7,432 nucleotides of DNA. Origin: Candidatus Nomurabacteria bacterium. GTDB lineage: Bacteria; Patescibacteriota; Minisyncoccia; Phycocordibacterales; UBA9973. Positions 1 through 5,593 of the stretch are shown here, piece by piece. The stretch spans positions 1 through 7,432 of the forward strand of contig CALRHN010000030.1 in assembly GCA_943359425.1 (NCBI GenBank), in the 5' to 3' direction. The position numbers and the translations under genes are program-made. Each line of letters opens with the position of its first letter. Position 1 is the stretch's first letter. Below the pieces are notes generated by a model. The model was not told the origin of the DNA, did not search any database, and was given only the letters and a program-made list of their open reading frames with translations.

Positions 1-604
1 TCCGATTCCAAAAAGCTGGAGACACGAAGTTCTATCCGCCCTCACCGGCAAAATACCCTTGGAAGATAAGGACATTCCGCTCTTGGGCGCGCATAATAAG
101 AAGAACATTCAGGCGGCGATAAGCGTTGCCAAGCTTTTCAAAGTGTCGGATGGCGCGATTAAGAAGGCGATACAGAATTTCAAACCGCTTCCCCACCGTC
201 TCCAAAATATCGGCACGAGAAATGGCATCACTTTCTACGACGATGCGATATCGACGACGCCGGAGTCGACGATACAGGCCATACAGACTCTGAAAAATGT
301 CGGTACGATATTTCTCGGCGGCGAAGATCGCGGATATGATTTCAAAGAACTGGAGAAAACGCTCCGCAAATACAAAATAAAAAATATCGTCCTCTTCCCC
401 GATTCGGGCAAGAGAATACTGAAGTCGCGAAAAGGATTTACCGTCCTCGAAACGCGGAGCATGAAAAGCGCCGTCGCATTTGCGAGGAAACATACGCCGA
501 GAGGGAGCATCTGTCTCCTCTCAACGGCATCGCCGTCATATTCCGTCTGGAAGAATTTCGAAGAAAAAGGAAACGAATTTAAAAAGTACGCGCTCAACTC
601 CTAA
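1..604 (+). CDS. murD: UDP-N-acetylmuramoyl-L-alanine--D-glutamate ligase (MurD), C-terminal part, 5' truncated by window
   Basis: MurD adds D-glutamate to UDP-MurNAc-L-Ala in the cytoplasm, an ATP-dependent step of peptidoglycan precursor synthesis. The reading frame is open from base 2, giving 200 residues with no start in the window; the stop is TAA. Visible Mur-ligase features, numbered within this fragment, are GAHNKKN (29-35), FKPLPHRLQ (60-68), YDDAISTTPEST (79-90, the place of the E. coli NDSKATN loop), GGEDRGYDF (106-114) and the MurD-type end LLSTASPSYSVWKNFEEKG (172-190). The last two motifs favour MurD over MurC, MurE or MurF. The loop has DDAISTTP rather than NDSKATN, so the E. 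coli lysine is replaced by isoleucine. From memory, related DSIATTP forms occur in other MurD proteins, so I do not read this as loss of function. The gene converges on dgkA; a palindrome begins 17 nt after the stop. Confidence 0.9.
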   Translation, partial: PIPKSWRHEVLSALTGKIPLEDKDIPLLGAHNKKNIQAAISVAKLFKVSDGAIKKAIQNFKPLPHRLQNIGTRNGITFYDDAISTTPESTIQAIQTLKNVGTIFLGGEDRGYDFKELEKTLRKYKIKNIVLFPDSGKRILKSRKGFTVLETRSMKSAVAFARKHTPRGSICLLSTASPSYSVWKNFEEKGNEFKKYALNS

Positions 605-621
605 CTCGGCTCAAATGGCCA

Positions 622-659
622 TACTTAATTAACAACACGGCCGTGTTGTTAATTAAGTA
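622..659. terminator. 38-bp perfect palindrome between convergent murD and dgkA, possible bidirectional terminator
   Basis: Bases 622-640 are the exact reverse complement of 641-659 with no mismatch and no spacer. The outer arms are AT-rich (TTAATTAA occurs once in each arm) and the centre is ACACGGCCGTGT. It begins 17 nt after the murD stop and directly abuts the TAG stop of dgkA (660-662), so it fills almost the whole gap between the two convergent genes. The symmetric position suits termination in both directions. However, no clean U-run follows on either strand, so it is not a textbook intrinsic terminator. The structure is certain; the function is inferred. Confidence 0.6.
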
Positions 660-1052
660 CTACGAGAGTAAGGCTAAAATCTTGGGGAGGAAAATAATGA
701 GACCGACGGCGAGTGCCATCACGGCCGTTATGAGAACGGCGCCTGCGGCGACGTCTTTCGTATCGCGCGCATAGGGATGATAGTCGGGACTCGTGAGATT
801 CATGTCTATCTCGATGGCAGTGTTGAAAGCTTCGGCGGCGAGAAGAATACCGATGGCGAAAATAAGGGCGATCCATTCCATGGAGCTGATATGAAAGGCG
901 ATACCCATGACGATTCCGAATGCACCCAAGACGAGCTGCACCCACGCATTGTGCGTCGTCGCGATGAACACTCTCATGCCGCGAACAGCGTGCGTGAGAC
1001 TCTTCGCCCGAGCAACGAGATTGAAGACGTCTTTTTCTTTCGGAGATTCCAT
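660..1052 (-). CDS. dgkA: DgkA-family diacylglycerol/undecaprenol kinase, small membrane protein
   Basis: This 130-residue integral membrane protein belongs to the prokaryotic diacylglycerol kinase family, which phosphorylates diacylglycerol or, in many bacteria, undecaprenol. The family core is clear: EAFNTAIE (74-81) followed by ARDTKDVAAGAV (95-106), with hydrophobic segments at about 37-54, 58-76 and 103-125. Residues 21-40 align with the family stretch around an ErN motif, but here it reads THN, so the usual acidic residue (E28 in E. coli DgkA) appears to be missing. I chose the ATG at 1052. A GTG at 1070 is in frame but lies inside the terminator hairpin arm and would add only MLHYPR. 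No Shine-Dalgarno is visible before the ATG. The gene lies 67 nt after rplB, beyond a strong terminator, and I found no convincing promoter of its own, so it may depend on read-through. Undecaprenol kinase activity would fit the neighbouring murD, but the substrate cannot be told from sequence. Confidence 0.88.
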   Translation of the reverse strand: MESPKEKDVFNLVARAKSLTHAVRGMRVFIATTHNAWVQLVLGAFGIVMGIAFHISSMEWIALIFAIGILLAAEAFNTAIEIDMNLTSPDYHPYARDTKDVAAGAVLITAVMALAVGLIIFLPKILALLS

Positions 1053-1066
1053 ACGAGGATAGTGTA

Positions 1067-1103
1067 GCACAAAAAAACTCCCGGAGGGGAGTTTTTTTTG
1101 TGC
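1067..1103 (-). terminator. Intrinsic terminator after rplB, end of the tuf-S10 operon
   Basis: In the direction of rplB the RNA forms ACTCCC-CTCC-GGGAGT, a six-pair GC-rich stem with a 4-nt loop at 1077-1092, followed by a run of U's. The A-run and U-run plus GCAC/GTGC ends extend the pairing to 1067-1103 with one unpaired base. The hairpin starts 16 nt past the rplB stop and ends 14 nt before the dgkA ATG. It could act in both directions, but only the minus strand has an upstream gene here. Confidence 0.92.
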
Positions 1104-1119
1104 TTGTGTTTGTTTTGAT

Positions 1120-1977
1120 CTATCCGATCGTCACGCCTTTCTTCTGCTTGCCGGTGCGGCGGCGGGTAACGATGAAGAGGTTCGAGTATTTCTTCGGGGT
1201 GCGCGTCTTGCGTCCGCCGGTGACCTTGCCCCACATCGTCTTTGGGCGCTTCGTACCGCGGCCTTGGCGTCCTTCACCTCCGCCGTATGGGTGGTCGACT
1301 GGGTTCATGGCAGTACCGCGAACTGTTGGGCGAATACCTTTGTGGCGAGAACGGCCGGCTTTTCCGTAGTTCATGAGCTTGTACTCTTCGTTCGAGACTT
1401 CGCCGATTGATGCCCATGCGTTTTCGGAAATCTTGCGGACTTCGGTGGATGGCATCTTGATGTTCGTGTATCCGTCTGCGTTTGCGACGACTTGGGCGAA
1501 GATTCCAGCCGAGCGGCCGATCTTGGCGCCGCCTGAAGGCTTGATCTCGACATTGTAGACGAATGTTCCGACAGGAATGATCTTGAGCGGTACGCGATTG
1601 CCGACAGTGAGCGGAGCTTTTTCGGAAACGAGGAATGTATCGCCGACTTTCGTGCTCTTCGGAACGATGACATAGCGGCGTTCGCCGTCAGCGTAGACTG
1701 CGAGTCCGATGAATGCAGAGCGGTTCGGATCGTATTCGATCGTCGTGATCTTCGCAGGAATGTCGCGCTTGTCGTAGAGGAAGTCGACTTCGCGATAGAC
1801 GCGCTTGTGACCGCCGCCTTTGTGACGAGTCGTGATGCGGCCCTGGTTGTTGCGGCCGACAGAACGCTTGCCTCCGACAGTGAGAGCTTTGAGTGGTTTC
1901 TTTGCAGTGAGTTTGCCACGGTAGGTGACAACACTCATCTGTCTTCGTGATGGACTTGTTGGTTTAAAGGTTTTCAT
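1120..1977 (-). CDS. rplB: 50S ribosomal protein L2
   Basis: L2 is a core 23S rRNA-binding protein near the peptidyl transferase centre, needed for subunit association. The product is 285 residues, close to the usual 270-280. It begins MKTFKPTSPSRRQM, the typical L2 start, and carries GRITTRHKGGGHKR (46-59) and the family signature AMNPVDHPYGGGEGR (223-237). The histidine H229 falls at the same number as the functionally important H229 of E. coli L2; the usual second histidine (DHPHGGG) is tyrosine here. The C-terminal tail is rich in Lys and Arg, as expected. The ATG at 1977 follows the rplW stop after one base, so the two are probably translationally coupled. An in-frame TTG at 1986 would overlap rplW and add three residues absent from typical L2. 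In most bacteria rpsS follows, but here the operon ends with a terminator. Confidence 0.97.
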   Translation of the reverse strand: MKTFKPTSPSRRQMSVVTYRGKLTAKKPLKALTVGGKRSVGRNNQGRITTRHKGGGHKRVYREVDFLYDKRDIPAKITTIEYDPNRSAFIGLAVYADGERRYVIVPKSTKVGDTFLVSEKAPLTVGNRVPLKIIPVGTFVYNVEIKPSGGAKIGRSAGIFAQVVANADGYTNIKMPSTEVRKISENAWASIGEVSNEEYKLMNYGKAGRSRHKGIRPTVRGTAMNPVDHPYGGGEGRQGRGTKRPKTMWGKVTGGRKTRTPKKYSNLFIVTRRRTGKQKKGVTIG

Positions 1978-1978
1978 A

Positions 1979-2338
1979 TTATACAAATTCTATCTTGTCG
2001 CCCTTCTTCAAATATACGAGCGCTTTCTTGCCGCCCGACTGCTTGCCCTTCTTGCCGCGGACGAAAACGTTTCTCTGGCGGATCGTGACGACGCTCACTT
2101 TCTTCGGAGTCACTTTGTAGAGCGACTTTACGGCGAGAATGATGTCAGTCTTCGTTGCGCGCGGAGAGACGTTGAACGTGTAGACGCCTCCTTCGGCGAC
2201 GATAGCGGCTTTCTCCGTGATGCGCGGTCCGACGAGGATCTCTCCGATCGAGCGCGATGGCATGGTGATCTTTGCCGTATCAACAACCTTTGCTGGAGCT
2301 TTTTTTGCAGTATTCTTTTTTGCGGGTGCTTTTGCCAT
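1979..2338 (-). CDS. rplW: 50S ribosomal protein L23 with Lys/Ala-rich N-terminal extension
   Basis: L23 binds 23S rRNA at the exit of the peptide tunnel and is the docking site for trigger factor and the signal recognition particle. The 119-residue product has the core from about residue 34, ILVGPRITEKA. E42 in ITEK aligns with the trigger-factor docking residue E18 of E. coli L23. The core continues with FNVSPRATKTDI (55-66), the basic loop NVFVRGKKGKQSGGKKA (90-106) and the closing YLKKGDKIEFV. About 33 residues rich in Lys and Ala precede the core, so the protein is longer than the usual 95-100. The extension is in frame with the only plausible ATG; no ATG or SD nearer the core gives a clear alternative. 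It lies 6 nt after rplD and 1 nt before rplB. Confidence 0.96.
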   Translation of the reverse strand: MAKAPAKKNTAKKAPAKVVDTAKITMPSRSIGEILVGPRITEKAAIVAEGGVYTFNVSPRATKTDIILAVKSLYKVTPKKVSVVTIRQRNVFVRGKKGKQSGGKKALVYLKKGDKIEFV

Positions 2339-2344
2339 ATAAAA

Positions 2345-3025
2345 TTATTTTGCTTTCTTTACCGTCGGCTTCATCTTACTCTCGAGGAAAGAAACGGCTT
2401 CGGTCGGATTCGTGATGATAAGGTAGCGATAGCTCATGACGTCGAGGGGGTTCAAGTTGCGGAATGTGTCGACATCGATCTGCGGAAGATTCTGGAAGCT
2501 CTTCTCCGTCGTCGTGTTCACCGTGCCGAGAGAGAGCAATCCGACGCGACGCGTACCGCCGAGTGTCGTGAATCCTTCGACAGATGAGAGAGACTTCATG
2601 ATCTTTGCTGCGTCTTTCGTCTTGATGCCTGCGAGTTTGATGTCTTCGACGAAGAGGATCTTGCCGGCGCGGAGTTTCTCCGAGAGAGCGACATAGAGAG
2701 CCTTTGTCTTCATCTTCTGGTTGATTTTCTTGTTGTAGTTCTTCTCTGCGAGAGGTCCGTGCGTGACGCCTCCGCCTTTCCAGATAGGAGAGCGGATGGA
2801 TCCGTGACGAGCCTGACCGGTTCCCTTCTGTTTCCATGGCTTCTTGCCTCCGCCGCGTACTTCGCCGCGACCGCGTGCATCTGCTGTACCTGCGCGCTTG
2901 TTGGACTGCATACCGGTGACGACTTGGTGCATGAGGTCGGCATTCCACGTCAATCCGAAGATAGATTCCGGAAGCTTAATGGTGCCTGCTGATTTGCCGC
3001 TTTGATTGTAGAGAGTGGTTTCCAT
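2345..3025 (-). CDS. rplD: 50S ribosomal protein L4
   Basis: L4 binds 23S rRNA domain I, and its extended loop lines the narrow part of the peptide exit tunnel; in Gammaproteobacteria it also represses the S10 operon. The 226-residue product shows the family loop AGTADARGRGEVRGGGKKPW (45-64), then KQKGTGQARHGSIRSP (65-80), and HGPLAEKNYNKKINQKMK (89-106) leading into the globular C-terminal half. Length is near normal (about 200-215). The ATG at 3025 is 4 nt after the rplC stop. Upstream there is only a weak GGA tract and no proper Shine-Dalgarno. The tight spacing within rplC-rplD-rplW-rplB points to one coupled translational unit. Confidence 0.97.
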   Translation of the reverse strand: METTLYNQSGKSAGTIKLPESIFGLTWNADLMHQVVTGMQSNKRAGTADARGRGEVRGGGKKPWKQKGTGQARHGSIRSPIWKGGGVTHGPLAEKNYNKKINQKMKTKALYVALSEKLRAGKILFVEDIKLAGIKTKDAAKIMKSLSSVEGFTTLGGTRRVGLLSLGTVNTTTEKSFQNLPQIDVDTFRNLNPLDVMSYRYLIITNPTEAVSFLESKMKPTVKKAK

Positions 3026-3029
3026 GATA

Positions 3030-3647
3030 TTATTTTCCGGTTATTTCGAGAATAGTTCCGCGGCGGCCCGGGAGTGCGCCTTTGACCAACATGGCATTGT
3101 TCTCCACATCGATGGCGACGATCTTTACGCGGCGTTCAAGTATGCGGTCGCTACCCATGCGTCCCGCCATGCGCATGCCTTTCGGAACGCGATTGCGGAG
3201 ACCTCCGCCGATGGAACCCGGTTCGCGTTCAGAGTGCTTCTGACCGTGCGAGCGAGGACCGCCGTGGAATCCGTGACGCTTCACAACGCCCTGGAAGCCT
3301 TTACCTTTTGATGTGCCTGCGATCGCAACCGTGTCGCCTTCTTTGAAGATGGAAACATCGATGACATCGCCGCGCTTTACTTCGGATTCTTTTCCGTCTT
3401 TCTGACGACATTCGCGGATGTGCGCGAGATTGCCGAGATCTTTCAAATGGCCTTTGACGGCTTTCGAAAGATTCTTTTCCTTGCGCGTACCGTAGCCGAC
3501 CTGGAAGGCTGTGTAGCCGTCAGTTTCTTTCGTCTTCACCTGCGTGACCGTTACCGGTCCTGCAGAGATGAGCGTCGCAGGAATAGACTTCCCCTCGGGG
3601 GTGAAGAACTGCACCATATTCTGTTTTGTTCCGAGGATGAATTTCAT
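3030..3647 (-). CDS. rplC: 50S ribosomal protein L3
   Basis: L3 is one of the first proteins to assemble on 23S rRNA, and its loop reaches toward the peptidyl transferase centre. The 205-residue product (usual length about 205-210) starts MKFILGTKQNM and carries the signature FQGVVKRHGFHGGPRSHGQK (118-137), then PGSIG (143-147) and RVPKGMRMAGRMG (153-165). The end is GALPGRRGTILEITGK. The start at 3647 matches the normal N-terminus, although no Shine-Dalgarno is visible. A 72-nt gap with two hairpins separates it from rpsJ, while rplD follows after 4 nt, so L3 to L2 look more tightly coupled to each other than to S10. Confidence 0.97.
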   Translation of the reverse strand: MKFILGTKQNMVQFFTPEGKSIPATLISAGPVTVTQVKTKETDGYTAFQVGYGTRKEKNLSKAVKGHLKDLGNLAHIRECRQKDGKESEVKRGDVIDVSIFKEGDTVAIAGTSKGKGFQGVVKRHGFHGGPRSHGQKHSEREPGSIGGGLRNRVPKGMRMAGRMGSDRILERRVKIVAIDVENNAMLVKGALPGRRGTILEITGK

Positions 3648-3671
3648 AACTTTAGGTAAAGAGGATTCTGG

Positions 3672-3686
3672 TCCGCCCGAGGCGGA
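3672..3686. repeat. Small palindrome TCCGCC-CGA-GGCGGA in the rpsJ-rplC gap
   Basis: A perfect six-pair stem with a three-base loop lies in the rpsJ-rplC spacer. The core CCGCC-N3-GGCGG recurs at 5471-5483 in the tuf leader, where the flanks differ but the loop is also three bases. Such a recurring GC-rich mini-palindrome in AT-richer spacers suggests a dispersed intergenic element or a small RNA-processing or stability hairpin. The structure is seen; the role is inferred. Confidence 0.55.
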
Positions 3687-3689
3687 TTA

Positions 3690-3721
3690 AGAAAACATAA
3701 TCGCTTCGCTCTTTGTTTTCT
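3690..3721 (-). promoter_or_regulatory. Stem-loop overlapping the rpsJ stop codon
   Basis: In the mRNA, AGAAAACA at 3721-3714 pairs with TGTTTTCT at 3697-3690. This is an eight-pair, AU-rich stem with a 16-nt loop whose 5' arm begins in the TAG stop of rpsJ. With the adjacent CCGCC palindrome it makes two hairpins in a row between rpsJ and rplC. It lacks a GC-rich stem and a long U-run, so a full terminator is unlikely; partial attenuation or an RNA-processing signal is possible. Confidence 0.35.
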
Positions 3722-4085
3722 ATAACATTTTCACGTCGATCTCGACGCCGGACGGAAGGGAAAGGTTGGTAAGCGCTTCGATCGTTTTCGCGGACGGATT
3801 CGAGATGTCGATGACACGTTTATGCGTACGGATCTCAAACTGCTCGCGAGTGTTCTTGTAGACGAATGGTGAACGGTTGACGGTGTATTTCTTGATCTCT
3901 GTCGGAAGCGGGATCGGACCCATGATGATGGCATCGTAGCGGAGCGCAGTGTCCATGATCTGTTTGACCGACGCGTCGAGAATCTTGTTCTCGTATGCGC
4001 GGACGCGGATCCGGAGTTTGACTTCGCCTTCCTTTTTCTCGGAAGCAGTAGTCTTCTTTTTCTTCGTTGTTTTTGCTGTTGCCAT
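3720..4085 (-). CDS. rpsJ: 30S ribosomal protein S10 (NusE) with Lys/Thr-rich N-terminal extension
   Basis: S10 belongs to the 30S head and doubles as the transcription antitermination factor NusE, pairing with NusB. The 121-residue product has the S10 core from about residue 22: [16 protein letters not shown] (22-37), [14 protein letters not shown] (56-69), [20 protein letters not shown] (71-90) and VIDI (91-94), closing with [13 protein letters not shown] hydrophilic extension of about 20 residues rich in Lys and Thr precedes it, making the protein longer than the usual 100-105. The histidine of the common RSPH motif is phenylalanine. The ATG at 4085 is the only good start upstream of the core, with no Shine-Dalgarno. 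It follows tuf after 81 nt of repeat-rich spacer, the usual tuf-rpsJ order of a joined str-S10 operon. Confidence 0.97.
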   Translation of the reverse strand: MATAKTTKKKKTTASEKKEGEVKLRIRVRAYENKILDASVKQIMDTALRYDAIIMGPIPLPTEIKKYTVNRSPFVYKNTREQFEIRTHKRVIDISNPSAKTIEALTNLSLPSGVEIDVKML

Positions 4086-4098
4086 TTTTGGGTAGTTG

Positions 4099-4161
4099 TT
4101 AGTCTTTAGTCTTTAGTTCTTAGGAATTTTTCTAACGTCTATAGACTAAGCACTATAGACT
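4099..4161. repeat. Short direct and inverted repeats in the tuf-rpsJ spacer
   Basis: On the + strand the spacer reads TTAGTCT twice in tandem (4099-4112), then TTAGTTCTTAG (4113-4123). Further on CTATAGACT occurs twice (4139-4147 and 4153-4161), the first copy inside the palindrome GTCTATAGAC (4137-4146). TTAGTC and GACTAA (4144-4149) are mutually complementary, so several alternative hairpins can form. TTAGTC also occurs at 5398-5403 in the tuf leader. I see no promoter or gene here. It may be a degenerate intergenic repeat or an RNA-processing region; no function is shown. Confidence 0.6.
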
Positions 4162-4166
4162 GTTTT

Positions 4167-5366
4167 TTACGCGTTGATCTTGGTTACGACACCGGCACCG
4201 ACAGTCTTGCCTCCTTCACGGATGGCAAAGCGCTGCTGCGCTTCGAGAGCGACTGGAGTGACGAGTTTGACTGAGAGTTTGACTGTGTCTCCTGGCATGA
4301 CCATTTCTACGCCGGCTGGGAGAACGACATCTCCGGTAACGTCAGTCGTACGGATGTAGAACTGAGGCTTGTATCCGGTGAAGAATGGAGTGTGGCGACC
4401 GCCTTCTTCTTTCTTCAAGATGTAAACTTCACATTCGAAGTCAGAGTGCGGAGTGACTGAACCGGTCTTTGCGAGAACCTGACCGCGAGTGAGGTCTTCT
4501 TTCTTCGTACCGCGAAGAAGGATACCAGCGTTGTCGCCAGCCATACCTTCCTTCAAGTTTTTGTTGAACATTTCGATACCGGTAACAGTCGTCTTTGATG
4601 TTGGTTTGATACCGACGATCTCGACTTCTTCACCGACTTTGACGACACCGCGCTCGATACGGCCAGTGACGACTGTACCGCGACCTTCGATAGAGAAGAT
4701 GTCTTCGATCGGCATCAAGAAAGGCTTTGTGACATCGCGCTCTGGGAGCGGAATGTATGTGTCGAGAGCGTTTGCGAGTTCGAGAACTTTCTTTGCCCAT
4801 TCATCAGAGTTGTCCTTTGATTCGAGAGCCTTGAGACCGGAACCGCGGATGACTGGAGCGCCTGCGCCGTCGAAGCCCTGCTTCGTGAGGAGTTCGCGGA
4901 CTTCTTCTTCGACGAGTTCGATGAGGTCCTTGTCATCAACCATGTCGCACTTGTTGAGGAAGACGATGATCTTTGGAACACCGACCTGTTTTGCAAGGAG
5001 GATGTGTTCGCGCGTCTGTGGCATAACGCCGTCAGTAGCGGCAACAACGATGATAGCGCCGTCCATTTGAGCGGCACCCGTGATCATGTTCTTGATGTAG
5101 TCAGCGTGACCCGGAGCGTCGATGTGAGCGTAGTGGCGAGTCGGAGTTTCGTACTCATTGTGCGAAAGAGCGATCGTGATACCGCGCGCCTTTTCTTCAG
5201 GAGCGTTGTCGATCTGGTCAACGCCTTTCATCTTGGCGCTGTAACCATTGCCCTCGCGACCGAGGATAGTAAGCATAGCCGCAGTAAGCGTGGTCTTGCC
5301 GTGGTCAACGTGACCGATGGTACCGACGTTTACGTGAGGCTTGGAACGATTGAATTCTTCTGCCAT
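4167..5366 (-). CDS. tuf: Elongation factor Tu
   Basis: EF-Tu is the GTPase that delivers aminoacyl-tRNA to the ribosomal A site. The 399-residue product is full length (usual 393-400) with all G motifs: G1 GHVDHGKT (18-25), switch I ending RGIT (61-64), G3 DAPGH (83-87), G4 NKCD (138-141) and G5 GSGLKAL (175-181). Domain 2 includes [15 protein letters not shown] sequence (about 221-230), and domain 3 runs to VVTKINA. Two motif changes stand out: Cys81 of E. coli is Ala84 here, and G5 reads SGL instead of the common SAL. H87, aligning with catalytic H84 of E. coli, is kept, so the enzyme should be active. It is the first gene of the operon and has a structured leader of about 170 nt and a good promoter, but no Shine-Dalgarno. 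Confidence 0.98.
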   Translation of the reverse strand: MAEEFNRSKPHVNVGTIGHVDHGKTTLTAAMLTILGREGNGYSAKMKGVDQIDNAPEEKARGITIALSHNEYETPTRHYAHIDAPGHADYIKNMITGAAQMDGAIIVVAATDGVMPQTREHILLAKQVGVPKIIVFLNKCDMVDDKDLIELVEEEVRELLTKQGFDGAGAPVIRGSGLKALESKDNSDEWAKKVLELANALDTYIPLPERDVTKPFLMPIEDIFSIEGRGTVVTGRIERGVVKVGEEVEIVGIKPTSKTTVTGIEMFNKNLKEGMAGDNAGILLRGTKKEDLTRGQVLAKTGSVTPHSDFECEVYILKKEEGGRHTPFFTGYKPQFYIRTTDVTGDVVLPAGVEMVMPGDTVKLSVKLVTPVALEAQQRFAIREGGKTVGAGVVTKINA

Positions 5367-5536
5367 ATAATTTTACTTTGGTTTTAGAGACTAGTGGTTA
5401 GTCAATAAACCCTTTTAATTTAATGCTAATAAAAGGGGGTTATTGGCGCTGGCAGAAGGGACAAGCTGTCCCGCCATAGGCGGGAACCCTCTGCCACGGC
5501 CACTAACCCAAACAAAAACACCGCAGAAATGCGAGT
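5367..5536 (-). promoter_or_regulatory. Structured 5' leader of the tuf-S10 operon
   Basis: From the predicted start at A5536 to the tuf ATG, the leader can fold into three stem-loops in RNA order. The first spans 5509-5437: GGGTTA, GCCA, TGGCAGA, CCC and an apical CCCGCC/GGCGGG pair with complementary arms in register, broken by small symmetric loops. The second is CCCTTTTA/TAAAAGGG (5410-5417 with 5430-5437; 12-nt loop). The third is GACTA/TAGTC (5389-5393 with 5399-5403). The first two share base 5437, so their ends may compete. A leader like this could control transcription or translation of the operon, for example by a ribosomal protein. I recognise no known riboswitch or leader family, and no leader peptide is convincing. 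Confidence 0.6.
5437..5509 (-). promoter_or_regulatory. 73-nt extended stem-loop in the tuf leader
   Basis: Paired blocks from outside in are 5437-5442 with 5504-5509, 5444-5447 with 5499-5502, 5450-5456 with 5490-5496, 5458-5460 with 5487-5489, and the apical 5470-5475 with 5479-5484 around a three-base loop. The interruptions are a 1/1 loop, a 2/2 loop, a single bulged base, and a 9-nt/2-nt internal loop below the apical stem. There are 26 base pairs in all. The apical stem has the same CCGCC-N3-GGCGG core as the palindrome at 3672-3686. Confidence 0.75.
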
Positions 5537-5542
5537 AGAGCT

Positions 5543-5570
5543 ATCTTAACAAATCCTTGGATATTGTCAA
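5543..5570 (-). promoter_or_regulatory. Predicted sigma-70 type promoter of the tuf-S10 operon
   Basis: On the minus strand TTGACA lies at 5570-5565 (perfect -35), followed by 16 nt, then TAAGAT at 5548-5543 (four of six -10 positions). A TG one base before the -10 box makes it an extended -10. Transcription should begin near A5536, giving a leader of about 170 nt. No other equally good site was seen before tuf. Confidence 0.8.
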
Positions 5571-5593
5571 ACCTTTCAAATATGCTTTGACAA
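5564..5593. repeat. Inverted repeat TTGTCAAA-N14-TTTGACAA carrying both divergent -35 boxes
   Basis: Arms 5564-5571 and 5586-5593 are perfect reverse complements, each containing one TTGACA -35 element pointing outward. The symmetry may be only a by-product of two good -35 boxes. A dimeric regulator could nevertheless occupy both at once and coordinate tuf with the acyltransferase gene; that is inference. Confidence 0.5.

Noticed and set aside
1053..1070. GTG at 1070 as the dgkA start
   Set aside because: It lies within the terminator hairpin arm and adds six residues not expected in the family; ATG at 1052 is better.
1978..1986. TTG at 1986 as the rplB start
   Set aside because: It overlaps the rplW stop and adds three residues before the typical MKTFKPTSP start of L2.
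1925..2587. A 220-codon open frame on the + strand opposite rplW and rplD
   Set aside because: It spans parts of two real genes in antisense, has no promoter or ribosome site, and its product is low-complexity Arg/Asp-rich sequence.
3690..3721. Hairpin after rpsJ as a full transcription terminator
   Set aside because: The stem is AU-rich with a large loop and no long U-run, and rplC-rplB downstream show no promoter of their own.
4489..5070. A 193-codon open frame on the + strand opposite tuf
   Set aside because: It is antisense to the unmistakable EF-Tu frame, its Ser/Arg/Thr-rich product is typical of antisense readings, and it resembles no family.
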